From positions 1,116,001-1,180,000 of the forward strand of contig NZ_CP069792.1 of NCBI RefSeq assembly GCF_016894245.1: DNA of 64,000 nucleotides, in the 5' to 3' direction. A program made the translations under genes and the position numbers. The notes under the pieces were generated by a model. The model did not search any database. It worked only from the letters and a program-made list of their open reading frames with translations, and was not told where the DNA came from. Positions within the stretch are counted from its first letter, which is position 1. Each line of letters begins with the position of its first letter. This document shows positions 7,801-15,858 of this stretch, in pieces. Source of the DNA: Corynebacterium kroppenstedtii. GTDB lineage: Bacteria; Actinomycetota; Actinomycetes; Mycobacteriales; Mycobacteriaceae.

Positions 7801-9625
7801 CCCTAATACGCTCATTCAGACTGCGTGGGCGTGTGTCGTTGCGGCCCTGACCGGCCATGACGACGCCGTGTTTGGTGTGGTCACTTCGGGCCGGCCAAGT
7901 GAGCTCGACGGTATCGACAACACGATTGGCCTTTTTATTAACACGCTTCCAGTACGCGTGGACCTGCGCGGGGACTCGCTGGCCTCGGTCCTGCGTACCC
8001 ACGCGCGCGCCCAGGCCGAGTTGGCGGACCACACCTCTGCCTCCCTGGCCGATATCGAGCGCCGGGTGGACGATTCTCGTGGTGAGGCTCCGCTGTCGGG
8101 GCCGCTCTTCGACTCCTTGGTGGTGTACGACAATTTCCCCGACGAGTTCTCGGAAACAGATTCGCCGGCCGGCTCGCTGCCTGACTCCGACGATCACGCC
8201 CCTGCGTCCCGCGGTATCCGCATCACGGGACTGACTACTCGTGGCGAAACCCAGTACCCGTTGACGGTGATCCATCCGCCGGGCGGCCCATTCGATCTGG
8301 CACTGGCCTACCAGCGTGGAGTGGTTCCGCAGCAGGTGGCTACTATTCTTGCCGACGTTCTTCGCGCCACCTTGTCGCGGTGTGGCACTGTTGCCGACGC
8401 TGAATCGTCTGACTCGTTGCGTGTGATTCGCGATGAGATTGCGCCGATGCTTGACAATATTCGACGCCAACCGGGGCAGAACGCGGACGGCCACGCCACC
8501 CAAGACCATGAGGACGAGCCGGTGGCGGACCCCACCACCCTGGGTCTCACCAACTCAAACCAGCCCAAGGCGGACAATGAGCGCCCTGACCCGAATAGCC
8601 AGCTGTTACGCGATATTTGCGAAGACATTGCTGGTTTGCTTAACCGCCCGGAGGTGGATCCCGATGTTGCCTTTGAGGATCTAGGGGTTCACTCGCTCAT
8701 GGCTGTCCGTCTCATGGGGAAGCTCCGGAAACGTGGCCACAAGCTGGACATCCAGACGATTGTGGAGGCTGGTTCTCCTCGCGGCATTGTCCGAGCGATC
8801 GAGGGCGATTCACCCCAGCCGACCATCCCCACCGACTCGCGCGATAACCCTTCCCGCCCTCCTTGGATGATTACTTTGAAGGAAGGCAAAGGCCGCCCCG
8901 TCTTCTGCTTCCACGCAATTGACGGTTCGGTGTTCTCCTACCAGGGGCTGGCCGAGTACCTCACCACTGGCCGCCCCATCATCGGCATTCAATTCCCGGC
9001 GGACATCTCTGATCCCCTTAGCTGGAATAAGGCAGTCGACCTCTACGCGTCCGCAATCCATGACTACCAGCCCGAGGGGTCCTACACCTTCGTTGGGTTT
9101 TCCTTCGGGGCGACGATTGCCCATGCCGTTAGCGCATGCCTAAACCAACAGCGCACCACTGCCACCAGTCCCGTCGTTGATCTCCTCGTGGTCCTGGATG
9201 CCTATCCAGCCCGCGCCGGGCTGACGCCACCCCCGATCCCGGACGATCTCAACGTGGACCTTCTTTCTGATATCACCGGTTTCAGTGCCCACGATCTGCG
9301 TGCCGACGACACCCTCCGCGACCGGTCGGAGTGCTCCGTTCAGGCGTGCGCGCGATGGATGGGGGAGGTTAGCGACACCCCTGTGCGTGGCATCGTGAAG
9401 AAAGTTGTTCTTATCACGGCAGAGAAGGCGCCGATTGGGCGGAACACGTCGGGAGTAGTTGAGCGCCCGAAACCTGATCAGCAAGCCCAGTGGAACCCGG
9501 CAGAGGCTTGGGAAAACACCGGGGTGGAGTTACGCACGCACTCGGTTCCCCTGGATCATGGCGGGCTGGCCTCATTGGCGGGGTGGAAATTGAGCGCTCC
9601 TGTTATTGGGGAGGAACTGGATTAA
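1883..9625 (+). CDS. Siderophore nonribosomal peptide synthetase, C-A-T-(degenerate E/C)-C-T-TE
   Basis: A 2580-residue NRPS related to DhbF/EntF. Domains in order: condensation about 45-490 (HHLIVDG, H196/H197/D201); adenylation about 555-1115 (YTSGTTG from 705, A5 MYGPSEATVD, A10 lysine K1106); carrier with GGDSI at S1178; a region about 1260-1660 resembling an epimerisation/condensation domain but with HSAVVDA at 1358-1364 in place of HHxxxDG; a second condensation domain about 1690-2130 (HHILTDG, H1825-G1831); a second carrier with GVHSL at S2271; and a thioesterase about 2335-2580 (GFSFGA, S2407; H2559). The second module has no adenylation domain. My manual Stachelhaus reading of the A domain is roughly D-A-D-D-V-L-M-V-D-K; two acidic pocket residues suggest a basic amino acid, which is only a guess. 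It would join 2,3-DHB to amino acid(s) and release the product. dhbE follows 82 bases downstream. Confidence 0.93.
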   Translation: MTFDSARASDLDNPTSSAEVRDGQHPDAALSDDRTSSGTHSSAEWFPLTAAQMGIWNAQLLDPSSPYYVVGEVMELDPTDSQPDISVADVVRALHQTIVEAETLRLQFRQGESVPDVYADDSPHQRGIDVAPGQYITIPVHDLRAHPAPEAAANAYVDAAKARCAEAWAGLVDRPLCHFEVLRLDHRRVWIIQLYHHLIVDGYASMILARRTAAHYTELAGGKKARPAKFSAVRNVVKEDREYHDSENRDRDAQWWQESLAGVGSTQWRDELIGGSESSSRTTVLTVDADELDSWKAASQRHGTTWVDSLLAAYGVYLRRVQGVDADELVVAMPFAARETAAQRRTPAMMVNMLPVRLPIDLTMTLPENAHAIEETMRTVRQHQRFPGSEVATAYGDSSILRGIGANLKVFDAALKFGTTRGYLRNVAGGPPENLVLVAAPGRSGGVDLSFETVADVPPEVVHQRLSDIRAVVNVGLGLDQRPEATSVSGHGGPGDSLDGPTVLPDKDAESDLPASCDISIRPERIPTEIRDEWDGESLLDASTDASSDGSMQSLDSLIDSLAQRWSNRVVLADGSPESSETSASETGASYNGSELVKLCDQLADAIVAVCPTGGVVAIDMPKSAAQAIAVLASLRAHRPFVVIDDDAPQDRRSFIMKDSAVAAVVTGLDDVQPVAHHDNEQPPHSPAHEADEAVYSDELAYIIYTSGTTGRPKGVNVSRRAVEHLIAGHRMQLFPETLDHVADSQPQVSASLAHTASFAFDAAIDQLSWIFAGVRVVIYNRSTVADGEAFYQSLRRDDITMIDATPSLFGALLASGVPLLDAKKSQIRAVLLGGEPMPQQLWDQVAAATHVIGWNMYGPSEATVDAVCARITPGTVTVGWPVPGMSLRICDASGEVVPPGEEGELWLMGNQIAQGYRNNLDATAHAFFRADVTASRPRADATTDAHALVPAYRTGDRVRWVPDRGVAFIGRVDNQIEVRGHRVELEEIDGALVALPGVRAAGTVAVVGGTGDAPLQDEENSVSTGDGRTQVGTVPLHIRAGVVLEGVVGDVTAPDSDSGDPQPNVDDVRQRLSELREHLSRKLPDYMVPSTLVAVPQIPRTSTEKIDRRALRDLIEQAALSTGRTSERQSSGGHQTLGKDLRAPETPRELVVARVIRDVMGQPADLDVDFINQGGDSITALVVAGRVQQEGFEIRPADILSGRPLGEIAASLHRSSSGVSTSSAAPATSHISPTSTNGHSAPEARGDILTDFGVVDAPSGMERSAFTGPEQPVMSAVIPSVVNMDDDECRACAIRLAEDVPALRSIATWDADSSGSEQVIIRRHPADDDVFRTPIDLAAGRPFALEPVDGGVRLSVHSAVVDADGFGQLISIVEALVQRAGHGGGRSDFHSDGRQHRYASWRGHSAPALPWAHSRASAAATIEPSLAKALLSNLGKKFGLSGQDILTAAALIASAGDHDAPLTAMVVGRAEYQPSVRSAGQPLNFGNVATRGVVGRFAAPGYVTVSQSGSSLDSRAGMEKLLLSVKEQRAKLCATDPTNPPNPTDPADNASGTPAITLELGHIPGPTIAGSATPDHDLQRHILIPRRHTLRPGFPNAPHVTAWVTEADTAEHSTGPVGNEPGEPSISMTVDAETDDRAEQLADGVVNALTDLAVFGLSAEGSASPSDCLAPVTSADIEHWQRRFGPLQNVYGLSPLQEGLLYQALDSRERDHYVIAASMTVEGLVDPELLRTSFEAMMNRQDVLKAAFDYETLDRPVHVIPRTPRWQWSVIDARGLPSRAQSPLIDDVLDRMASRQLDVTRGNMVAASLVRLGDRRSQLVLGNHHILTDGWSTTILVRELMHVYNRAVELLNGGNAGHADEGIACSEVPHSKDPESARSHAVVAAVAELPAKYPYGQFVEDMQPRVKADTELWIDHVAGLDHASRVMDVLTPHVEPVSSAADNDSGEEHCVVQLSDQQKADLSRCARTVGVTPNTLIQTAWACVVAALTGHDDAVFGVVTSGRPSELDGIDNTIGLFINTLPVRVDLRGDSLASVLRTHARAQAELADHTSASLADIERRVDDSRGEAPLSGPLFDSLVVYDNFPDEFSETDSPAGSLPDSDDHAPASRGIRITGLTTRGETQYPLTVIHPPGGPFDLALAYQRGVVPQQVATILADVLRATLSRCGTVADAESSDSLRVIRDEIAPMLDNIRRQPGQNADGHATQDHEDEPVADPTTLGLTNSNQPKADNERPDPNSQLLRDICEDIAGLLNRPEVDPDVAFEDLGVHSLMAVRLMGKLRKRGHKLDIQTIVEAGSPRGIVRAIEGDSPQPTIPTDSRDNPSRPPWMITLKEGKGRPVFCFHAIDGSVFSYQGLAEYLTTGRPIIGIQFPADISDPLSWNKAVDLYASAIHDYQPEGSYTFVGFSFGATIAHAVSACLNQQRTTATSPVVDLLVVLDAYPARAGLTPPPIPDDLNVDLLSDITGFSAHDLRADDTLRDRSECSVQACARWMGEVSDTPVRGIVKKVVLITAEKAPIGRNTSGVVERPKPDQQAQWNPAEAWENTGVELRTHSVPLDHGGLASLAGWKLSAPVIGEELD

Positions 9626-9707
9626 CCGCCGACGGAAAAACCACGCGAACGCCACACCACCGCACGAACGCACCACACACAACAAAGCAGCACGAAGGAT
9701 GAGGGTT

Positions 9708-11438
9708 ATGACACATACGACAATTCCATCGCCGAACGCGAAGGAATACGCTCAGCGTGAGGGGGGTGCGGCCAACGGTTGCCCGTGGGAGGACGTGCAG
9801 CGGTACCGGGAGCTGGGGATCTATACGGGTGATACGCACTGGGCGCTACTTGAGCGCGCCCGGGATCTGTATGGAAATGCTCCCGTCGCGGTGGACCGCT
9901 ACCGCTCACTGACCTGGAGTGATGTTCGCCACTCTGCCCGCAAAGTCGGCAACTTACTGCGCGGTTTAGGTATCGCGGAGGGGGACGCCGTCATCGTTCA
10001 ACTGCCCAATGCTGCTGTCCACATGGAAGCGATTTTTGGCATCTGGAGCATTGGCGCCGTTCCCGTCTTCGCCCTTCCCGCACACGGTGCCGACGACGTC
10101 GCCCATTTCGCTCGGACCGCGCCTGCCGGTGTCCGGATCGCTGCAGTTCCGCGCGATAAACACGCCAAGCGGGTTGAGAAAGGCCTTCAGGAGGAGTGCC
10201 CAGAGCTCACGACCATTCAGATCGACCCTCGTGCCGACGACCCGTGGGGCGCCCCCGTAATCAATGGCACCGAAGTCAACGCCAACCCAGACGCCGACAC
10301 AGACCCCACCCCCTGGCCATCCCCTGAACGCGACCCGCAAGCTCTTGCCTTTCTTCAGCTTTCCGGGGGAACCACGGGCACCCCGAAGGTGATCCCTCGC
10401 AGTCACGATGACTATCTGTATTCGGTGCGCCGCTCCGATGAGGTGTGCGATATGCAGCGCGGCGATGTGTTGCTCGTGGTCATGCCGGCGTCGCACAATT
10501 TCACGATGAGCTCGCCCGGCATCTTAGGAGCGCTCCACATTGGCGCCACGGTGGTGTACGTTCCTGATCCTTCGCCCACGACCATCCGCCGCTACATTCA
10601 CGCGCACCGGGGCACGCACATGGCGCTGGTCCCGCCGCTGCTCATTAGCCTGCTCAACAGCCGCGACGAGGCCCAGACCCCCGATCCCACAATGGAGACG
10701 ATGAAAACGGTTTGGGTCGGTGGCGCGAAACTCAGCGCCTCCGCCGCGGAACGCGTCGCCCCGGAGCTAGGGATTAACCTCCAGCAAGTCTTTGGCATGG
10801 CCGAGGGGCTCGTGAATTACACCGAATTGGGCGGCAACATCGATGAGATCGTGAATACTCAGGGTGTGCCCATGAGCCCGGCCGACGAGGTCTACGTTGT
10901 TAATGACGAAGGCGCCCCGGTTGATCGTGGCACCCCAGGCCACCTGCATACTCGCGGGCCGTACACTATCCGCCGCTATCACCGCAACCCGACGGCCAAC
11001 GCGTCGTCATTCACGAATGACGGTTTCTACATCACGGGCGATATCGTCACGGTATCTGCCGACGGTGCGATCACGGTGACCGGCCGCGCTAAAGACCAGA
11101 TCAATCGCGGTGGGGAGAAGATCGCCCCGGAGTCGGTGGAGAATTGCTTACTGAAGCACCCTGCTATTCACGATGTTTCGGTGGTAGGTATTCCCGACGA
11201 TGTGATGGGCGAGAAGATTCGTGCGCTCATTATTCTTCGCGACGATTACAAGCCGGCTGCCACGGATGCCGGGGAATTTCAGGGCAGACAGGATTCCCAC
11301 CAACCCACGACGGCGATGCAGATTAAGAAGTTCGTCCGCGAATCAGGATTATCACGCTTCGCCGTACCTGATGTCGTCGAATTCGTTGATGAATTTCCAC
11401 TGACAGGCGTCGGCAAGGTGAGTAAGAAAGGCCAGTGA
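9708..11438 (+). CDS. dhbE: 2,3-dihydroxybenzoate-AMP ligase (DhbE/EntE-like)
   Basis: A 576-residue member of the ANL superfamily. It shows the phosphate loop LSGGTTGTPK, the A5-type motif QVFGMAEGLVNYTEL, YITGD, the hinge region KDQINRGGEKIAPESVE, and the C-terminal lysine in TGVGKVSKK. EntE/DhbE adenylates 2,3-dihydroxybenzoate and transfers it to the aryl carrier protein, here the free-standing one at 1556-1813. Related enzymes (YbtE, MbtA) use salicylate; the dihydroxybenzoate assignment leans on dhbA and the isochorismatase in the same window. The start at 9708 is chosen because AAGGA lies about 8 bases upstream and family similarity begins soon after. An upstream in-frame start at 9606 would overlap the NRPS gene. 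Probably co-transcribed with the NRPS. Confidence 0.9.
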   Translation: MTHTTIPSPNAKEYAQREGGAANGCPWEDVQRYRELGIYTGDTHWALLERARDLYGNAPVAVDRYRSLTWSDVRHSARKVGNLLRGLGIAEGDAVIVQLPNAAVHMEAIFGIWSIGAVPVFALPAHGADDVAHFARTAPAGVRIAAVPRDKHAKRVEKGLQEECPELTTIQIDPRADDPWGAPVINGTEVNANPDADTDPTPWPSPERDPQALAFLQLSGGTTGTPKVIPRSHDDYLYSVRRSDEVCDMQRGDVLLVVMPASHNFTMSSPGILGALHIGATVVYVPDPSPTTIRRYIHAHRGTHMALVPPLLISLLNSRDEAQTPDPTMETMKTVWVGGAKLSASAAERVAPELGINLQQVFGMAEGLVNYTELGGNIDEIVNTQGVPMSPADEVYVVNDEGAPVDRGTPGHLHTRGPYTIRRYHRNPTANASSFTNDGFYITGDIVTVSADGAITVTGRAKDQINRGGEKIAPESVENCLLKHPAIHDVSVVGIPDDVMGEKIRALIILRDDYKPAATDAGEFQGRQDSHQPTTAMQIKKFVRESGLSRFAVPDVVEFVDEFPLTGVGKVSKKGQ

Positions 11439-11660
11439 CACATGTATGGTGTCAACCTATTTCACCTGGGGGAATTGACTTCGGATGGAGCGCTCAAGAG
11501 GGGATTCCGGGAAGGGGACGGTGCTTCAGTAACGGGTAGAACATGCCGGCTTCTAAACCACTTATATATTGTGGCATCGCGGAACTTGATCCTTACCCTT
11601 AATTGGGGTAGTAAAATAGAATTTATGCAAATAAGGAAGCTGTGGCTAACTTAACTTTGT

Positions 11661-11675
11661 TAAAGTTTGTCTATG
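11661..11675 (+). promoter_or_regulatory. Putative -10 box of a leaderless transcript
   Basis: TAAAGT (11661-11666) stands 6 bases before the lipase ATG at 11673, with no ribosome-binding sequence between. The geometry matches that at the NRPS and truA starts in this window. Inference from spacing only. Confidence 0.35.
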
Positions 11676-12640
11676 CTTCTTTCAGGTATCTCTCGGAAAA
11701 AGGGTTCCCGTTTATCTGCCCGCGTAGCTTTAGCTTGTGGCGTTACCGTGGCTACACTTCTTTCTCCGCTCGGGGGCCAAGCCTTCGCCGGTGATGCCCA
11801 ACCTCCAGTAGCGTCAGATACTCCAGCGCAGGCTCCGCAGGATAACAACCCCAAAGAAAAACTACCGGTCGTTTATATTTCGGGATCGAATGAACTCCGG
11901 CCAACTGCTGACTTATTTGCCTCGATGATGAGCAAACGAAGATTTGATGTCCATCCCTTCATGGTGTGGGAGCCAACTCGTCCCGAAACAAGCCCCTATG
12001 TCACGGTGAAGGGAAATTCCGCACGAATTCCTGAGTTCATCGCGAAGGTAAAGAAAGAGACCGGTTCAGACAATGTCGACGTAGTCACCTATTCGCAGGG
12101 TGGCCTCGTCACTCGGTATTGGCTGAAGGACTTTGATGGCGCAAAAGACGTGCGCACTGTCGTGTCCTTGTCTGTTTTGATAAAGGGATCGCCGTATCAG
12201 ACGCAGGCTTTGGAAAAGGGACAGTGTCCGCCAGCTAGTGCAGATGCGCTAGTTCCACCTGGGTTTAAGAAGAATCCGACCGATGCTCTCTCGAAATGGC
12301 TGAGGGTGGGGAAGAAGTTACTCGCTTGAATACGCCAACTGAGGCTTTGCCGGGTATCCGCTATGTCAACATCACAACGCGGCAGGAGTATGATGCTGCG
12401 CCGTACCAGATCAACCTCATAAATGGACCTGGTGATTATCAGAACGTCATCACCCAGGATTTGTGCCCCAATGACGTTGTGCCTCACCTTGGGATGACGC
12501 TGCTGCCCTCGGTTCAAAGCTTGGTCGCTTCCGCCCTTGAGGGAGGGCCTCTGAAGATGGAATGTTTCATTCCTGCTCCAGAGGGCTTGCCTACTGTCGA
12601 TAGCTTGGTTCCATCACTCACCGAAGCGCCGCAAATGTAA
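11673..12640 (+). pseudogene. Secreted triacylglycerol lipase/esterase, frameshifted
   Basis: The first part, to 12329, encodes a signal peptide (basic n-region RKKGSR, hydrophobic core, FAG cleavage region) and an alpha/beta-hydrolase domain with the nucleophile motif TYSQGG, as in corynebacterial secreted lipases. The similarity continues in another frame from about 12296 (EVTRLNTPTEALPGIRYVN, then TTRQEYDAAPY and PNDVVPHLGM, where the Asp and His of the triad would lie) to the stop at 12640. The frame change between about 12290 and 12310 behaves like loss of one base near a G-rich run. The catalytic residues are thus split over two frames and the product is probably inactive. A second, partial copy of the 3' end lies at 18721-18833. 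Confidence 0.75.
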
Positions 12641-12651
12641 CGAACGATAGG
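12539..12651 (+). repeat. Copy 1 of a 113-bp direct repeat (lipase 3' end)
   Basis: This segment, covering the last codons and stop of the lipase pseudogene, recurs without gaps at 18721-18833. I count about 13 mismatches in 113 bases by eye, roughly 88% identity. The pair brackets the insertion-sequence cluster. Confidence 0.85.
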
Positions 12652-12660
12652 TACACTCGC

Positions 12661-14077
12661 TGAATTGCTCCCCGTTAGTTGGACTGAGAAATGAGACACC
12701 GACTAGCAGGGAGCAGCCCTATGAGACGACAAAGTTCCTTAAGTGAAGACCAGCGTGAGCAGCTTGTTAAACTATTTGAACACGGCCTAGGCTACACAGC
12801 AGCGGCACGACGCCTGGGTGTTGGCCTGAACGCAGCAAAAACACTTCAGCGGCGGTTCATCCTTCATGGCAGACTATGCCTCATGGAACCACCCGCCAAG
12901 CAGCATTATTCCTTCGAGCTCAAAAAGGAAGTCGTCACACGGTTCAACGCAGGCCAGTCCAAGATGGAACTGGCCGAAGAATTCGGTCTATCCTCCGACC
13001 AAACAGTCAAAACCTGGGTGAGAGCATGGCGCACCGGCGGAGATGCGGCCCTGCGCCCCAAACGACGGGCCGACCACACGGCCCGACGACCCCGAAGCCC
13101 AGCTGCGCCGCAGGATTGAACAGTCGGAAGCGGAAAACGCGTACCTAAAAACTGCGGGACTTGAGAAGCGGGCGGCGAGGATAAAAACCCAGATCATCGC
13201 CATTCTCAAGTCAGACCACCGCCTGGCCGACCTCCTGAAAGCCGCCGGCCTTGCCCGCTCCACCTACTTCTACCACCTGCAACGCCTGAACCGCCCGGAT
13301 AAACACGCCGACCTTAAAGCGGCGATACAGGCTATATTCACGGCCAACCAGCAGCGCTACGGCTACCGCCGTATGCTCGCGGTGTTACGCAACCAGGGCT
13401 GGATGGTCAACCATAAGCTGGTGTTCACACTTATGGATCAGATGGGACTAAAATCCAAGGTCAGACGGCGCACGAAGTACACGTCCTACACACGGGCCAT
13501 CACCCATAGCGCTGACAACATACTGGATCGCCACTTCGCGCCAGATCACCCCAACGCTGTGTGGGTCAGCGATGTGGCCGAATTCCGTGTAGCCGGCCGC
13601 AAGGTCTATTTATCACCGGTGATGGATCTGTATGACCGCTCCATCCTGGCCTATGAACTATCGACGTCGCCGTCAACGATGTTGACGGCGACGTCGCTGC
13701 GTACCGCCCTGGAGGGGCACCAGCCGGGACGAGGGCTGATGGTGCACACCGATCGAGGAGTCCAGTACCACCATTTCAGCTGGCGCAGGCTCATCGAACA
13801 GTCTGGTGCTGTCCAGTCCATGTCGCGTAAAGGCAACTGTTATGACAATGCTGTGATGGAGAATTTCTTCGGGCACTTGAAAGCAGAAATGTATTATGGC
13901 GAGCATTTCGCCAGCCTCGACGAGTTTTCCCTAGCTATTGACAGGTACATCGCCTGGTACAACAACGACCGAGTCCAAGAGCGGATTGCGGGCCTGGCCC
14001 CACGCAATACAGGAGTCAGGCCCTTGCAGCCCCCATCACGTAGAATTAAACCAGTCCAACTTTCAGGGGCCAGTTCA
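12661..14077 (+). mobile_element. IS3-family insertion sequence (IS150-like), 1417 bp, 3-bp target duplication
   Basis: The ends are imperfect inverted repeats: TGAATTGCTCCCCG at the left (from 12661) and, read on the minus strand from 14077, TGAACTGGCCCCTGAAAG, both continuing into AGTTGGACTG. The triplet CGC occurs directly outside both ends (12658-12660 and 14078-14080), consistent with the 3-bp target duplication typical of IS3. Inside lie overlapping orfA and orfB. The element landed just downstream of the lipase stop codon. Confidence 0.85.
12721..13119 (+). CDS. IS3-family transposase OrfA (helix-turn-helix)
   Basis: A 132-residue product with two predicted helix-turn-helix regions (AARRLGVGLNAAKTLQRRF and LAEEFGLSSDQTVKTWVRAW), as in IS150-group OrfA, which binds the element ends. 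The start at 12721 (MRRQSSLSEDQ) is preferred over 12691. The frame continues out of register past about 13060: the expected leucine-zipper tail (EAQLRRRIEQSEAENAYLK) lies in the orfB frame. The change is +1, whereas IS3 elements normally use a -1 programmed shift. An extra G in the GGG run at about 13066 would explain it, so this copy may be disabled. Confidence 0.8.
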   Translation: MRRQSSLSEDQREQLVKLFEHGLGYTAAARRLGVGLNAAKTLQRRFILHGRLCLMEPPAKQHYSFELKKEVVTRFNAGQSKMELAEEFGLSSDQTVKTWVRAWRTGGDAALRPKRRADHTARRPRSPAAPQD

Positions 14078-14131
14078 CGCTGGAGGGGGAACTCGACAAT
14101 CTATTTTGCAGTGGTTTGCCTTCAAGAGTAG
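13043..14131 (+). CDS. IS3-family transposase OrfB (DDE integrase)
   Basis: A DDE-type catalytic subunit with all three acidic positions: WVSDVAEF (first Asp), HTDRGVQY (second Asp) and NAVMENFFGHLKAE (Glu). It normally joins with OrfA by ribosomal frameshifting to give the active transposase. The frame overlaps orfA by 77 bases and its first codons really belong to the OrfA zipper. The reading frame has no stop before the right inverted repeat and runs about 54 bases into flanking DNA, so the last residues are host-encoded. Confidence 0.85.
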   Translation: MRPCAPNDGPTTRPDDPEAQLRRRIEQSEAENAYLKTAGLEKRAARIKTQIIAILKSDHRLADLLKAAGLARSTYFYHLQRLNRPDKHADLKAAIQAIFTANQQRYGYRRMLAVLRNQGWMVNHKLVFTLMDQMGLKSKVRRRTKYTSYTRAITHSADNILDRHFAPDHPNAVWVSDVAEFRVAGRKVYLSPVMDLYDRSILAYELSTSPSTMLTATSLRTALEGHQPGRGLMVHTDRGVQYHHFSWRRLIEQSGAVQSMSRKGNCYDNAVMENFFGHLKAEMYYGEHFASLDEFSLAIDRYIAWYNNDRVQERIAGLAPRNTGVRPLQPPSRRIKPVQLSGASSRWRGNSTIYFAVVCLQE

Positions 14132-15141
14132 AAAGAACCCTAATCCTAGCATCGGTCGAAAACTCATTAGCGCGTTCGTTAATATAAAACCCGTGTCGGC
14201 GTGGGGCAATTTGGGATGATAGTATTTATGCCGAAAGCGAAGCTTTCAGGCTGCCATGTTTGACTGAATATCCCTTTAGGCATAAAAAAGTTAGTCCACT
14301 GTCGGCCTCTCGGAAATGGTGGACACCAAACCTGCTCAAGACAGGAAGGGGCGGGCGGGCTGGTTATAATTTCGGTGGCAAAGATCCCCGATCCCACCAG
14401 CTGGAAACATCCCACGGAGATAAGTCTAAGTAGTTCCAGCCGTGAGGTTTGTTCCGTCTTTTTTAGTCGTAAGTGTTCAATCGGGATAACGCTCGAGAAA
14501 CCAGGTTGACACTTCCTCCAAATATTGTGAACCAGGAAACTGGGATTACCATCCTCTGCATCATTTTCGGGAATGTGGTGAAAATCTAGGATGGTGGAGA
14601 GTAAATTTAAAAGTCAACCCTGCGGCTTCGCGGATCTATTCGCATCGGCTATTTGGGCCCTCGCCACCATCACTAATTCTTTCTCTTCTACCGTGGTGCA
14701 GCTTTAAAATGCTATGCATGCTCACGTTGTGTTCACCTGCTCATATCCATAATGAGACAGGGGTGCGTCTATCTCGGGCAGGCCCAAATACGGAACGCCA
14801 CGGCGATCATATGGCCAGGTGTGTGATGCCTTGGTGTGGATTACTTTGACTAGAGGGATAATCTCAGCGATTGAGTAAAACCAACGATTGAGTAGAAAAG
14901 AACCGCGAGGTGCGTGCTAAGGTATAGGCAAATTGTGTGTTCGGTGTTGCCTATCTATAGAACGCGTTAAATGACGCTACATGTGTGAAATGCATCACTT
15001 CTTAAAGCAATCCTTGTGCTCTCTTTTTGATTGCTATACTGTCGGAATGGGATGCTCATGAGGTAGCTGGTTGGATAAACACTTCGTTGGCCAGGTTTCC
15101 TACCGTAGGAGCATTAAGTTTTAGTAAGAAAGGACATATCC
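14132..15141. other. About 1 kb without a convincing gene
   Basis: No reading frame with a start codon and family features is visible. A minus-strand frame without a start codon (about 14917-14717, ending in LPEIDAPLSHYGYEQVNTT) could be a gene remnant, but I do not recognise it. Two copies of CGATTGAGTA lie close together near 14870-14900. The 3' part must contain the promoter of the CAP-domain gene. Confidence 0.5.
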
Positions 15142-15721
15142 TTGCGCACAGGGCTACAACGATTCACCACTTATACACTCTTCGCTACCGGCGTTGTTGG
15201 GGGCGGGACTTTTCCTATCCTCGACACAGACGCAGGCCCACGCTGACGAAGTCACTTCAGATAGCGTTGCTGTTCAACCGGCAAGTGGATTCGACTTCCT
15301 CGGTAGCATTCTTAACTCCGGTAATCCGGAGCCTGTAGTTGTCCAAGGTAGCGCCCCTTCGGCCGACGCTTCGACGATTCCTATGGACCAGGGGCCAGAC
15401 TACATCATTGACCAGGCGAATAAAGATCGTGAAGCCAATGGTCTTCCAGCCTTTGAGAAAGATGCAACGCTGACGCAGAAGGCGCAGGAATGGTCCCAAC
15501 ATATGGCGGATAACCAAGATTTTAACCACTCTGATATGCCATATGCCGAAAACATTTACACAAGCAACTCTAAGGAGGCCATCGCTGAGGCAGAACAGTC
15601 ATGGATGAACTCCCCGGGTCACCGTGCCAACATTCTTGACTCTGGCAAGACTAAGATCGGTGTTGGCGTTGCTTACAGCGAGCAAAACCACTCTTTCTAC
15701 ATGACTCAGCTTTTCGAGTGA
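15142..15721 (+). pseudogene. Secreted CAP (SCP/PR-1) domain protein, frameshift in the signal peptide
   Basis: The body of the protein (frame from 15194) is a CAP domain: repeats of the family signature are visible as DQANKDREANGLPAF, AQEWSQHMADNQDFNHS, YAENIYTS and SWMNSPGHRANILDSG. A proper start is a TTG at 15142, preceded by AAAGGA, in a different frame. It gives MRTGLQRFTTYTLFATGVVG, the front half of a signal peptide, which continues as AGLFLSSTQTQAHADE only after dropping one G from the GGGGG run at about 15199-15203. As written, translation from 15142 ends early, and a TTG start at 15194 would lack the basic n-region. Either a mutation, a slippage-prone switch or a sequencing error. 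CAP proteins are extracellular; their bacterial role is mostly unknown. Confidence 0.75.
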
Positions 15722-15740
15722 TCACTCACTACAACAAAAC

Positions 15741-15775
15741 AAGAAGCTGTGCATCTCCGCGCGGCTTCTTCTTTT
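15741..15775 (+). terminator. Rho-independent terminator of the CAP-domain gene
   Basis: A 12-bp stem (AAGAAGCTGTGC pairing with GCGCGGCTTCTT, including two G-U pairs) around a 6-base loop, followed by CTTTT, 20 bases after the CAP-gene stop. Confidence 0.8.
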
Positions 15776-15858
15776 AGGCCTATACGACGTGGTGCTTCTT
15801 TGGTCAAAAGCGGGGTTATACGACAAAAGTGTGTTTCCTCGGCGTGTCGCCCCGGGGG

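Noticed and set aside
7520-8509. 329-residue minus-strand frame within the NRPS gene
   Set aside because: Arg/Val-rich, no recognisable domain, and antisense to the conserved C2 domain.
11442-11654. 70-residue frame after dhbE
   Set aside because: No ribosome-binding site, signal or family similarity; treated as intergenic.
14132-15141. Possible small RNA or CRISPR-like repeats in the 1-kb gap
   Set aside because: Only two imperfect copies of a 10-base sequence are present, with no regular spacer pattern and no convincing RNA structure.
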